Below are positions 7,457-14,981 of a stretch of DNA of 64,000 bases, piece by piece. Both the position numbers and the translations under genes were made by a program. Location of the stretch: assembly GCA_019459145.1 (NCBI GenBank), contig JAIBEK010000064.1, positions 1-64,000 on the forward strand, given 5' to 3'. Below the pieces are notes generated by a model. That model was not told where the DNA came from, ran no database searches, and saw only the letters and a program-made list of their open reading frames with translations. The stretch comes from Arenimonas sp. Lineage in GTDB: Bacteria > Pseudomonadota > Alphaproteobacteria > Rhizobiales > Rhizobiaceae. The first letter of the stretch is position 1, and every line of letters starts with the position of its first letter.

Positions 7457-8337
7457 GAAAGATGCCATGGGTTCGCTTTTTCCCTTCTGACTGGCTCGGC
7501 GGAACGCGCGGGATGAGCGCTGTCGAGACAGGAATCTATATCACGCTTATTGCCACGATGTACGAGCGCGGGGAGCCGATCCAAGAGGATCATTCCCGCC
7601 TTGCTCGCCTCTGTGGAGCATCAAATTCAGCATTCAAAAAGGCGCTCGAAATACTTGTCGACGAGGGAAAAATCAGCCGCGTTGACGGCGGTCTTTGGAA
7701 CGATCGCGTGGAAAAAGAGCAAGTCTACCTCTCAGAAAAGTCAGAGGTAGGATCACGAGCAGCGAATGTGCGATGGAGCAAGAAAGATAATAAAAACAAT
7801 GGTGGTGGTGATACGGACGCATTGCCTGCGCAAAGCCAAGGCAATGCCAACCAGAAGCCAGATACCAGAACCATATCCTCTTCACTTCGTTCAGAGGATG
7901 CGCGCGCGCCGGTGGCGCCAACTCCTCGATCCGAATTGCTCGCTTGCCTCGATGCCGATCATGCCCAGGCCGTGATTGATCACCGTCGGCGCATCGGCAA
8001 GTCCCTCACAGCCCACGCTGCCAAGCTGCTCGCCGGCAAGTTTGGTCGGTGTCCTGATCCGAATTCCGCGGCCGACGCGATGGTCGCCAACGGCTGGCAG
8101 GGTTTCGAACCTGAGTGGCTGGAGAACCGGGCGATGCCGCGCGGCCAGTCCCCGCCCCAGGTAGGCGCTGATGGCCTGCCCAGAGACGCGCAAGGCCGGG
8201 TGAGCATGGCGGATTACACCTCGCAGATCCTGCGGAAAATGGAGCAACAGGGACATGACGGACGGACGATTGAGGGCAGCTACGAGCGTCGAGATGGCGA
8301 TGGAACTGAACCGTCTTTTCCGTTGCTTGGAGCTTAA
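7453..8337 (+). CDS. DUF1376 (YdaU-like) phage replication protein, 294 aa
   Basis: The start PWVRFFPSDWLGGTRGMSAV, followed by YITLIATMYERG, is the DUF1376 signature (residues about 4-95), a winged-helix-like domain of phage replication initiators. A low-complexity Asn/Gly linker follows at about 115-125, then a second helical domain. The start at 7453 overlaps the preceding stop (ATGA). It shares its last 83 bp with the next gene, as happens for replication initiator and helicase-loader pairs. An origin inside the gene is possible, but no iteron set is evident. Confidence 0.75.
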   Translation: MRKMPWVRFFPSDWLGGTRGMSAVETGIYITLIATMYERGEPIQEDHSRLARLCGASNSAFKKALEILVDEGKISRVDGGLWNDRVEKEQVYLSEKSEVGSRAANVRWSKKDNKNNGGGDTDALPAQSQGNANQKPDTRTISSSLRSEDARAPVAPTPRSELLACLDADHAQAVIDHRRRIGKSLTAHAAKLLAGKFGRCPDPNSAADAMVANGWQGFEPEWLENRAMPRGQSPPQVGADGLPRDAQGRVSMADYTSQILRKMEQQGHDGRTIEGSYERRDGDGTEPSFPLLGA

Positions 8338-8836
8338 GAGCGGCAGCCCCGACGAGAAGATCGAGGGCTACCTGATCGCGATTCATGGCACGACGTACCA
8401 CGCGCTGCAGACGACGGTGAACCGGATCATCCGCGGCGAAATCAAGGGCATGTCGACCAAGTTCTGCCCGACTCCTCCCGAGCTTTCCGCCGCGATCCGC
8501 GAGGAAATGGATTTCGTGCAGAAGCAGGTCGACCTCGTCGCCGAGCGCGCGATGATCTCCGACAACCGGCCTGTCGTGCTGCGGCCGAAGAACTTCGAGG
8601 ACCGGGCTAACGAGCTGCGGGCCCGCATGGCCGCCGCCGGCCGGGTCGTGGCGTTCACGGTCAACTCGCACGACGATTTCCTGCGCAAGCGCCATTCGAT
8701 CCCCAAGGGCGGGGAGTATTTCGCGATTACTGGCGAATGCTACGGCCCGCCGGGCTGGGTTCCGCCGGTGGCCGAGGAACGCGCTCCTGCCCCTCCCTCG
8801 GCGCCGATCGAGCAGCCCGACGATATCCAGTGGTGA
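8255..8836 (+). CDS. Unknown early protein, possibly replication partner, 193 aa
   Basis: The coding frame overlaps the DUF1376 gene by 83 bp. The first 90 residues are helical, with a plausible fold (YHALQTTVNRIIRGEIKG, then FCPTPPELSAAIREEM). The tail is Pro/Ala-rich (EERAPAPPSAPIEQPDD). Its position after a replication initiator suggests a helicase-loader or P-like role, but no ATPase motif is present. Later starts at 8294 or 8300 would shorten the overlap. Confidence 0.6.
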   Translation: MTDGRLRAATSVEMAMELNRLFRCLELKSGSPDEKIEGYLIAIHGTTYHALQTTVNRIIRGEIKGMSTKFCPTPPELSAAIREEMDFVQKQVDLVAERAMISDNRPVVLRPKNFEDRANELRARMAAAGRVVAFTVNSHDDFLRKRHSIPKGGEYFAITGECYGPPGWVPPVAEERAPAPPSAPIEQPDDIQW

Positions 8837-8862
8837 TGCACGTTGAACCGGATTGAACCACG

Positions 8863-9501
8863 ATGAAACACATAGCGAACACCTCAAACGCGGAATTCTA
8901 CCTAAGCGCCGATGACGTGATGGATCGGTTCACCATCTCGCGCACGACGCTCTTTCGCTGGATCCGGCATCGCGGGTTCCCATCCGCCCGCCGCATCGGT
9001 GGAAAGCGCTATTTTCGCCGCGCCGAGGTCAACGCCTGGGATGAAGCGCAGGCCGGCGCACCGCTCGACAAGCCGGATACTGCGCTCGGGCTGCCGATCG
9101 TCTCTGGTGTCATCCAGTCCTATGACGATTTCGTGCAGGCCATGCGCGCCCGTCGCGTCGACATCAAGCTATCGTCGATGGAGACTGAGGCGAAGTCTGG
9201 CCTGCAAGAGGGCTACATTCCGAAGCTGGAGAACCCGGGCACGAAATACGGCCGAGGGGTTGGCCCTGACACGCTGCCTCTGTGGCTCGGGGCTCTGCGG
9301 GTGGGGATTGTGCTCGTCGACATTCCACGCCGACCACGCGCCGGCAAGATGGCAGAGAAGCCGGCCGCCGACGAGGAAGATCTAGAGATGCTGGAAAGCA
9401 TGAAGCGACTACTGGATGCGAGCGAGATCACGCAGAAGCTCGCCGCGGCTCGGTGGATCTTCGAGCACTATCAGCGGATGGCTACAGGTCGTCGAGCGTG
9501 A
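8863..9501 (+). CDS. Regulator with two DNA-binding modules (AlpA/MerR-type HTH + XRE-like HTH)
   Basis: Residues about 13-60 (YLSADDVMDRFTISRTTLFR, then RRIGGKRYFRRAEV) are an AlpA/HTH_17-type winged helix. Residues about 85-150 (FVQAMRARRVDIKL, then KSGLQEGYIPKLE and RGVGPDTLPLWLGAL) match the alphaproteobacterial XRE variant found in phage regulators. The last 55 residues are helical. Combining two unlike HTH modules in one 212-aa protein is unusual. As the final gene of the early operon it may switch on late genes; that is inference. Confidence 0.7.
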   Translation: MKHIANTSNAEFYLSADDVMDRFTISRTTLFRWIRHRGFPSARRIGGKRYFRRAEVNAWDEAQAGAPLDKPDTALGLPIVSGVIQSYDDFVQAMRARRVDIKLSSMETEAKSGLQEGYIPKLENPGTKYGRGVGPDTLPLWLGALRVGIVLVDIPRRPRAGKMAEKPAADEEDLEMLESMKRLLDASEITQKLAAARWIFEHYQRMATGRRA

Positions 9502-9757
9502 TCGTCATCTTGCGTTCGATCTTCAACGAGGCATTCAGCCAATTGAACTGCACGCCAAGGGCAACCGCGGCGCATGCAGTGCGGTAGCGCTTTCTCGATG
9601 CTGGATCGATGTCCTTCGTCCCGCTCTCGAAGTCTCGGATTGCCGACACGCTAAAGCCTGTCAGGCCGGCCAGCTGCTCGCGCGTCATCTCCATCAGGTC
9701 ATTGCGCCACCACCTGCACTTGACGTGCTCCGGGGCGTCTTCGTCGGGTCGTATCAT
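9482..9757 (-). CDS. XRE-family HTH regulator, 91 aa
   Basis: Leftward, convergent with the early operon and overlapping its last 20 bp. The HTH is at LTREQ-type residues MTREQLAGLTGFSVSAIRDF about 22-42. The ATG at 9757 has AGGA nine bases upstream; an upstream in-frame ATG at 9820 would add 21 residues. The 17-bp repeats at 10870-10963 upstream of the methylase are candidate targets, without direct evidence. Confidence 0.65.
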   Translation of the reverse strand: MIRPDEDAPEHVKCRWWRNDLMEMTREQLAGLTGFSVSAIRDFESGTKDIDPASRKRYRTACAAVALGVQFNWLNASLKIERKMTITLDDL

Positions 9758-9892
9758 GGGTGTCCGTTCCTGGGCGCCGGCAGTGCCTGCACCATGCGGA
9801 TTATCGGTCAACGTGTCCATCTGGATTGCCTGCCTTGGTCGCAACGTGGTAAACGGTGGCGTCCTTTGAGTGAGGACCGCCCGCAAGGGTGA

Positions 9893-9930
9893 GGCCCGGG
9901 TGCTGGCAAAACTCCCGGGCCGTTTCTTTT
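9893..9930 (+). terminator. Intrinsic terminator ending rightward early transcription
   Basis: A perfect 8-bp stem GGCCCGGG / CCCGGGCC (9893-9900, 9914-9921) with a 13-nt loop is followed by GTTTCTTTT. The U-tract is on the + strand, so it stops rightward read-through of the early operon rather than the leftward genes around it. Confidence 0.75.
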
Positions 9931-10777
9931 AGAGCTCGATCACCACGAGAACCGTTCCGGTGCCGGTGCCGCTCTCCTTGAAGGATCCAGCCGGAAGATC
10001 GACCTTGAAGCCGCCGGCGTTGTCCAGCCACTCACGGAAGGCGACGGCTTTACGATCGGCGCGGAAGAATGGACCAGTCGACATGACGGAAACGAGCCGG
10101 CCGCCTGGCTTCACCATCTTCGCGGCCTTCATCACGTGGTCGATGTCCTGGCCGTTCTCAAACGGCGGGTTCATCAGGACACGATCGAACCGCGGCGCCT
10201 CCTCTGCTTCCATGAAATCAGATCCTGCAAGATCGTAGCCCTTCAGGGAAAGGATCTCGCGCAAAGAGCTGTGCCGCTCATAGGTGGCAAGCCTGCAGCT
10301 CGGATAAGCCGCGCGGATCGCGTCAAGGATGGCGCCGCGGCCGACGGAATGGCCAAAATAGTCGCTCATGCTGTCGGAGCGATCATGATGATACTCCGCA
10401 ACAATCACGGCCTTAGCATCGCGCGGCATACGCTTTTCAGCCTCAGCATAGAACAGCTTCGCCCGCTCCTGCGCCTGCTCCTGCTTCTCCTGCGCTGCTG
10501 CTCGGCTGGCGCGTTCCATAGCCTGAATTGCAGCTTTGCGGGCGTCGACATCCTCGACCTTCGGCAGGTGGCTTGCCCGATCGACGAACGGCTTAACGAT
10601 GCCATCCGACAGGACCGAAATCCGGCCGCTGTCAAAGCAGACTTCGTATTCCGTGCGGACCTGCTGCATTCCGCGGCTGAGCACGAACGTCGTCGACGTG
10701 GGCTCCATGACCGCGGAGATAAAGCCTGTGTTGCCGTACATGTCGATTGCAGGCGTTCCGACTTCATAGGTGTTCAT
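9929..10777 (-). CDS. Prophage DNA N6-adenine methyltransferase, 282 aa
   Basis: NPPF (about 203-206) is the catalytic motif IV of N6-adenine or N4-cytosine methylases. A motif I-like region lies around GHSVGRGAILDAI, and a glycine-rich loop (VKPGGRLVSVMS) follows. The first 75 residues are a separate beta-rich domain, then a Gln/Glu/Ala-rich helix (about 80-120). The start at 10777 (MNTYEVG) has AAGGA upstream; the longer reading would overlap its own promoter (TTGACG at 10862-10857). It is transcribed alone and leftward, against the early operon, so it could be expressed in lysogens. No restriction partner is visible. Confidence 0.8.
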   Translation of the reverse strand: MNTYEVGTPAIDMYGNTGFISAVMEPTSTTFVLSRGMQQVRTEYEVCFDSGRISVLSDGIVKPFVDRASHLPKVEDVDARKAAIQAMERASRAAAQEKQEQAQERAKLFYAEAEKRMPRDAKAVIVAEYHHDRSDSMSDYFGHSVGRGAILDAIRAAYPSCRLATYERHSSLREILSLKGYDLAGSDFMEAEEAPRFDRVLMNPPFENGQDIDHVMKAAKMVKPGGRLVSVMSTGPFFRADRKAVAFREWLDNAGGFKVDLPAGSFKESGTGTGTVLVVIEL

Positions 10778-11215
10778 GGTGATCTGTCCTTGTCTCTGAG
10801 TGAGGAGTGAACCGGCTGGCAACCGGTAGGCATAACCTTGCACGCCGCCTCCAATCCGTCAAGGGGTCACTGACATTAAATGTAAGCAAATGCGCCAATC
10901 ACTGACATTCTGTGTCGCGACTCATGACCGGCTGAAACGGGCCCAACTGACATTAAATGTAAGTACCTAAAAGTAACCGTCTCTGAAGATGAACAGCGCT
11001 TATTGATTTCATTGCGAAATCCTCCTGTGCGTTGACATCGTTTCTTTGACCGTGCTTACATCGCGCGGCTCTCCCCTCGCTTCCTCACCCGCTGACCTGG
11101 TCAACCACAGAAGCCGACGGGCCAAGGCAACACCTCAACGCAAGGCGGCGCGGCGCAGCGCAGTCCCACAAAGCGCAGCAGCGACGGGCCGCCGAACACA
11201 GGACAGACGGCAGCG
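10778..11215. promoter_or_regulatory. 438-bp gene-less divergent control region before the terminase genes
   Basis: It holds a leftward promoter candidate for the methylase (TTGACG at 10862-10857 with a TTA-containing -10 about 18 bp on), three dyad repeats (next entry) and, near the right end, TTGACA around 11034 that could serve rightward late transcription. The final 150 bp are GC-rich with short repeats such as GACGGGCC. This is also where a pac or cos site would be expected, next to terS. No protein-coding signal was convincing. Confidence 0.5.
10870..10963. repeat. Two 17-bp direct repeats with dyad core plus one degenerate copy
   Basis: CTGACATTAAATGTAAG occurs at 10870-10886 and again at 10947-10963, with a related GACATTCTGTGTC near 10903-10915. 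The core ACATTAAATGT is an odd-length palindrome. The first copy lies just upstream of the leftward -35 box of the methylase gene. They are either operators (for example for the XRE protein at 9482-9757) or binding sites of the terminase small subunit. Confidence 0.7.
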
Positions 11216-11767
11216 ATGGTCATGCCCTCCAAGCAGTCAGTGCAGGCCCACAGCGCCGCAGCACAGCAGGCAGCAGCAACCCTCCGCAAAGAAAAAAAAG
11301 AGCCTGTCGTCTCCGACGCCGTCAAAGCAGCCGTCGAGGCAATGGTCTTCGAAGGCAGACAGCGCAAGGAAGCCGCCGAGATCTCCGGCATCCAAGACGA
11401 CAGCCTCCGCAAGGCCCTCTCCAAGCCGGACGTGCTTGCCTACTTCAATCAGTGTCAGGAGGTGTTGAGGACCAGCGCGAGGCCTCGGGCGCTACGTAAG
11501 GTGATTTCGCTGATGGAAGAGGCGAGCAGCGAGCGCGTGTCCCTCGACGCAGCCAAGTACCTCGACGGTATGGATCGCGGGGCGCATCAGGTCGGTGCGA
11601 CCGTGATCAACAACACCCAGATCAACAACACGCTGAACGTCACGCCGGGTTATGTGCTGGACCTGAGGCCCGAGGACATGGGCGGGAACGGCGTGCAGAT
11701 TGAGCATCTGGAGAACGACGAGGTTATCGAGTTGGAAACATTGGAAGGCGTTCCTGAGGACGAGTGA
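11216..11767 (+). CDS. terS: Terminase small subunit
   Basis: This 183-residue protein precedes the large subunit region. It has a basic N-terminus, a HTH-like segment (RKEAAEISGIQDDSLRKALS, about 52-71) as expected for DNA recognition in TerS, a helical middle and an acidic C-terminal tail (ENDEVIELETLEGVPEDE). The Asn/Thr-rich stretch NNTQINNTLNV at about 136-146 looks like a beta segment. Start at 11216 or the ATG at 11222. It should bind pac/cos DNA and feed it to TerL. Confidence 0.7.
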   Translation: MVMPSKQSVQAHSAAAQQAAATLRKEKKEPVVSDAVKAAVEAMVFEGRQRKEAAEISGIQDDSLRKALSKPDVLAYFNQCQEVLRTSARPRALRKVISLMEEASSERVSLDAAKYLDGMDRGAHQVGATVINNTQINNTLNVTPGYVLDLRPEDMGGNGVQIEHLENDEVIELETLEGVPEDE

Positions 11768-11926
11768 GGAACGCGGGGCCGTACCCGGTTCGTTCTCGTT
11801 CGCGGGCCGTCTGAGGAGGGGGTGGGGGCAAAAACCGGCGGGAGTCTTCCAGTTCGACCCTCACACACAATTCGCCCTACTCAGGAACTCAGGACCGGAA
11901 TTTTTTTCACCCCACGGAGAAGCGCA

Positions 11927-12178
11927 ATGGACAGGAAAGCTGAATATCTCCACGACCAGTACGTCGAGAACCTGATCAACGCAAAGATCCGCCATTGCCG
12001 AATCGGCGCCGTTAGGAGCAAGCGAGAGTACCCACAGCCACCAGTTCAGGTGATCCCGTGCCCACGCTTCCCGCCTATGGCGTGGGAAAGCAAAACCCCG
12101 GCGCCGGCCCCATGGTGGGATGACCGTACCGACATCTCGTCTGCGCCGATCGTACCTCCGCACGGTGTCTTGATGTGA
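11927..12178 (+). CDS. Unknown late protein, 83 aa
   Basis: The ATG at 11927 has GGAGAAG at ideal spacing. The first 35 residues are helical and charged, the rest rich in Pro and Trp. It lies between terS and the terminase large subunit and overlaps the next start by one base (TGATG). Unrecognised. Confidence 0.5.
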   Translation: MDRKAEYLHDQYVENLINAKIRHCRIGAVRSKREYPQPPVQVIPCPRFPPMAWESKTPAPAPWWDDRTDISSAPIVPPHGVLM

Positions 12179-12441
12179 TGGGCGACTTCGGCAAGGCCTC
12201 TCTCCTCGTCGCCCTTGTCCTGGCCCTCGTCGTCTGCATGTTGCACGAGGCACAGGCAGCCGTCCGTCCGGTGAAGCCGGAAGTCCGGCAGGAGCGGCCG
12301 ACGATGCCGCTGGAGCGCGAGGTTGGGACGGTTCCGTGCCCGCGCCCGCCCGAACGTCCGCAGGCTGTCTGGTGGATGCTTGTGGGGCCGAACGGGGAAA
12401 TGCTGATCATCGGGGCGCATGAGGTTCGGCAGCGGTGCTAG
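12178..12441 (+). CDS. Small exported protein, 87 aa
   Basis: The N-terminus (KASLLVALVLALVVCMLHEA) is a good signal peptide with a likely cleavage after AQA at about residue 28. The mature part is Pro/Arg-rich with a short hydrophobic patch (AVWWMLVGPNGEMLII). It is not a convincing lipoprotein, since the Cys lacks a lipobox. It starts one base inside the preceding stop. Unknown function; an envelope-active moron is possible. Confidence 0.5.
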   Translation: MGDFGKASLLVALVLALVVCMLHEAQAAVRPVKPEVRQERPTMPLEREVGTVPCPRPPERPQAVWWMLVGPNGEMLIIGAHEVRQRC

Positions 12442-12505
12442 GGCACTGTTGTCGAGTGCTTTGCCGCCGATCACCGCCGGGCCGATGATTGCTGCATCTC
12501 AAGCG

Positions 12506-12769
12506 ATGGAGAACGCAGTGGCCCTCAAGGTGGTGGAATTCGACGCGAAGGCGTCCCGGAATGCCGAAGTCGTCGAGATTCTGACGATGCTGCTTGAAGA
12601 GGCCAATGCGGGCGATATCATCGATCTGTCATTTGTTTGTTTGTGGTGAGATGGATTGACGGAAACGGGCTTCACCAAAACCGACAGTGCGCACACCCGG
12701 CTTTCCGCCGTCTCGATGCTGCTGTTCCGCCTGCAGCAGATGATGCACGAGAATTCGGAGCCCGGCTGA
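12506..12769 (+). pseudogene. Small phage gene interrupted by an in-frame TGA
   Basis: From ATG 12506 the frame encodes 47 residues ending FVCLW, hits TGA at 12647-12649, and continues in the same frame for 39 further residues (DGLTETGFTKTDSAHTRL...) to a second TGA at 12767-12769, which is fused to the terminase start (TGATG). The combined 87-residue product resembles small phage proteins in which a VVEFD start, an amphipathic helix and a DG...TGF turn are followed by a C-terminal helix. Frame is kept on both sides, so a single substitution is the simplest cause. Alternative upstream starts at 12419 or 12485 exist. Read-through of TGA is possible but its 3' base (G) is not favourable. Confidence 0.6.
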
Positions 12770-14361
12770 TGCAGGTCATCGAACCGGATCGCCCGGCGAC
12801 CCTTCCGAAGATCGAACTGGACGAGCACGGGCGCAAGATCTACCGGCCCGACGGCGAGGTGCTGCGGCAGTTCCTGCGGTGCCGCAAGCATGTGTCCGTC
12901 ATCCGCGGTTCGATCGGTTCCGGCACCTCGACCGCCTGCATCATGAAGATGTGGATGATCTCGTGCGAGCAGCGGCAGAACGGCGACGGCGTGCGAAAGA
13001 CGCGCTGGGCGGTCTGCCGCAACACGTTTCCCGACCTGAAAAACACGACGGTCAAGTCCTGGCTCGATTGGTTCCCCGAGGAGATCTATGGGCGGTTCTA
13101 CTGGGATCGGCCCTATCGGCATGTGATCCGGATCGGCGATGTCGAGATGGAAATCATCTTCCTGGCGCTGGACAGCGAAGACGACATTCGCAAGCTGCGA
13201 TCGTTCGAGTTCACCGGAATCTGGTTCAACGAACTGGAATTCATCGACAAGGCGATCCTCGACGAGGCGGAATCGCGAACCGGCCGTTACCCGGCGGTGA
13301 AGGACGGCGGCGCGACGTGGGACGGCGTGATCGCCGACATGAACGCGCCGCGCGAGGATCATTTCATCCCGCTGATGATGGGCGAAGTGCCTCTTCCCGA
13401 CGATTGGACGGAAGAGGAGCGCATGGCCTACCAGAAGCCGGACAACTGGGGCTATCACGTTCAGCCGCCGGCCATGCTCGAGGTGAAGAACGCGGCCGGC
13501 CAGCTGCTCGGCTACAAGATGAACCCGAAGGCAGAGAACACGAAATGGCTCAAGCCTGGCTATTACGCGGAAAAGATCAAGGGAAAGGCGAAGCAGTGGA
13601 TCGATAGCCGCGTCCTGAACAAGATCACGGTCTACGTCGACGGCAAGCCGGTCTGGCAGCAGTTCAACGAGGACAGCCACGTCTCGAAAGAGCCGCTGGA
13701 GCCGATCCCGGGCTGGCCGGTCTATGTCGGTCTCGACTTTGGCCGCAATCCGGCGTGCGTGGTCGGGCAGCTGGTCAACAATCGCTGGATCATCTTCGGT
13801 GAGGTGGTGGCGCGCGATGCCGGCGCGTCGATCTTTGCGCCCCAGGTCAAGCAGCTCCTCGATCGCCGGCTCGGCGAATGGCAGCCGGTTTCGAAGCACA
13901 GCGGATTTCACGGGTTCCAGGTCGAGTTCTTCGGCGATCCGAAGGGCGAGGACGGCACCCAGGCCGACGAAACGACGGCCTATGACGTGTTCCGGTCGTT
14001 CGGCATGCCGGTTCGCCCGGCGCCGGTGAAGAACAACCACATCCAGACCCGTATCGAGGCGGTTGAATACGCCATGATCACGATGGTGAACGGCTTGCCG
14101 CGCCTGCTGATCTGCGGCTCGAACTGCCGGACGCTGAAAGTGGCGTGCGCCGGCGGCTATCACTTCAAGCGGATCAAGGGAACGTCGCGCCACGACGAAA
14201 AACCGTTCAAGGATCGGTATTCCGACATCGCGGACGCGACGCAATACATGCTGCTCGGGGCCGGCGAGGGCCGGGCCGTGGTCGGCGGCACGCACAACGG
14301 GCGAAAAGGCCCGGTTGACATCAAGGTTCACAAGAAATCGAGGCGACGCGGTGGATTCTGA
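12769..14361 (+). CDS. terL: Terminase large subunit (packaging ATPase/nuclease), 530 aa
   Basis: The start (MQVIEPDRP) is fused to the stop of the broken gene upstream. Walker A region is RGSIGSGTSTA (46-56), where the usual Lys is Thr; the upstream Arg may substitute, as in some TerL families. The Walker B/Glu region is GIWFNELEF at about 194-202. The RNase-H-like nuclease begins with VYVGLDFGRNPACVVGQ and continues with FFGDPKGED. Length and motif order match podovirus terminases. Together with TerS it packages the genome into the prohead through the portal. Confidence 0.92.
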   Translation: MQVIEPDRPATLPKIELDEHGRKIYRPDGEVLRQFLRCRKHVSVIRGSIGSGTSTACIMKMWMISCEQRQNGDGVRKTRWAVCRNTFPDLKNTTVKSWLDWFPEEIYGRFYWDRPYRHVIRIGDVEMEIIFLALDSEDDIRKLRSFEFTGIWFNELEFIDKAILDEAESRTGRYPAVKDGGATWDGVIADMNAPREDHFIPLMMGEVPLPDDWTEEERMAYQKPDNWGYHVQPPAMLEVKNAAGQLLGYKMNPKAENTKWLKPGYYAEKIKGKAKQWIDSRVLNKITVYVDGKPVWQQFNEDSHVSKEPLEPIPGWPVYVGLDFGRNPACVVGQLVNNRWIIFGEVVARDAGASIFAPQVKQLLDRRLGEWQPVSKHSGFHGFQVEFFGDPKGEDGTQADETTAYDVFRSFGMPVRPAPVKNNHIQTRIEAVEYAMITMVNGLPRLLICGSNCRTLKVACAGGYHFKRIKGTSRHDEKPFKDRYSDIADATQYMLLGAGEGRAVVGGTHNGRKGPVDIKVHKKSRRRGGF

Positions 14362-14818
14362 GAACGGATTGGGCGGGCTGCGGCTCGGTGACTGCGAACC
14401 GAAGGACTGGTTCGTCGTTTTCCACGAAAATCGCGGCCGGTGGTGGGTTGATTGGCTGGCCTGTGGCCGTTTCAAGCACGTTTCGGTGTTCGGCAAGGTC
14501 GAGCGCTCCGGCGCGTGGGTGTTCTACGATTTCCACCTCGATCGCGCGCATATCATGGTCGTCGGGGACTGGGAGGCGGACATCGCGATCGGCCATTACG
14601 CCGATATGGGCACGGTTGTTCGATTCCCGCGCCTGCTTTCGAACGTCGGCGCGTTCGCGTTCCGGCCCGGCTGGTGGTGCGTGCCGGCCGTCGCCCACAT
14701 CATCGGCCTGCGCACCTGTGCTTTGCGGCCCGATGCCCTTTTTCGGCAATGTCTCGCCAATGGTGGCGAAATTGTCGGCCGGGAAGGGCAAAACGATGAC
14801 CCCGAAAATCAAGGATGA
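14351..14818 (+). CDS. Unknown late protein, 155 aa
   Basis: The proposed GTG at 14351 has GAGG at correct spacing and overlaps the terL stop. The protein is rich in Trp and Phe (WFVVFHENRGRWWVDWL, HVSVFGKVERSGAWVFYDF), with a C-terminal region (CVPAVAHIIGLRTCALRPDA) that recalls a conserved phage protein next to terL. No enzymatic motif is evident. One copy of the late motif (14715-14726) lies inside it. Confidence 0.6.
   Translation: MDSENGLGGLRLGDCEPKDWFVVFHENRGRWWVDWLACGRFKHVSVFGKVERSGAWVFYDFHLDRAHIMVVGDWEADIAIGHYADMGTVVRFPRLLSNVGAFAFRPGWWCVPAVAHIIGLRTCALRPDALFRQCLANGGEIVGREGQNDDPENQG
14715..14757 (+). promoter_or_regulatory. Late-motif copy 1 (CCTGTGCTTTGC)
   Basis: CCTGTGCTTTGC at 14715-14726, inside the 3' part of the preceding gene. 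GTCTCGCC then ATG follows; the ATG at 14760 (33 bp later) opens an in-frame longer version of the next small gene. The second block is shifted by about 3 bp relative to the other copies. Confidence 0.55.
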
Positions 14819-14975
14819 TCCGGAACTGAAGCGCCAGCAAACGGCGGCTCGTCTGGAGAAGGTTCAGACGATGCAGGAGCGCCTGGCGACGGAAACCGAC
14901 CAGTCGCTGCGCTACTACGGCAGCCGCCGCGCGCTGTCCGGAGCCAGCGGCGTTTCCAGCCTCGCAGGCATGTGA
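14796..14975 (+). CDS. Small charged late protein, 59 aa
   Basis: The ATG at 14796 has GGAAGGG upstream; an in-frame ATG at 14760, preceded by a late-motif copy, would give 71 aa. The protein is helical and charged (KRQQTAARLEKVQTMQERLA), ending in a Ser/Gly-rich tail. It lies 6 bp before the portal gene. Small basic proteins before portals occur in many podophages; role unknown. Confidence 0.6.
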   Translation: MTPKIKDDPELKRQQTAARLEKVQTMQERLATETDQSLRYYGSRRALSGASGVSSLAGM

Positions 14976-14981
14976 GGCATC

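Noticed and set aside
11046-11468. Open frame upstream of and overlapping terS
   Set aside because: Composition is Arg/Ser/Ala-rich like a shadow frame, there is no ribosome site, and it overlaps most of the N-terminus of terS.
12178-12441. Rz1-like spanin
   Set aside because: It has a signal peptide and is proline-rich, but the Cys is not in a lipobox and it is far from the lysis cassette.
12499-14496. 665-codon open frame antisense to terL
   Set aside because: It mirrors the strongly biased codon use of terL; the amino-acid composition is that of an antisense shadow.
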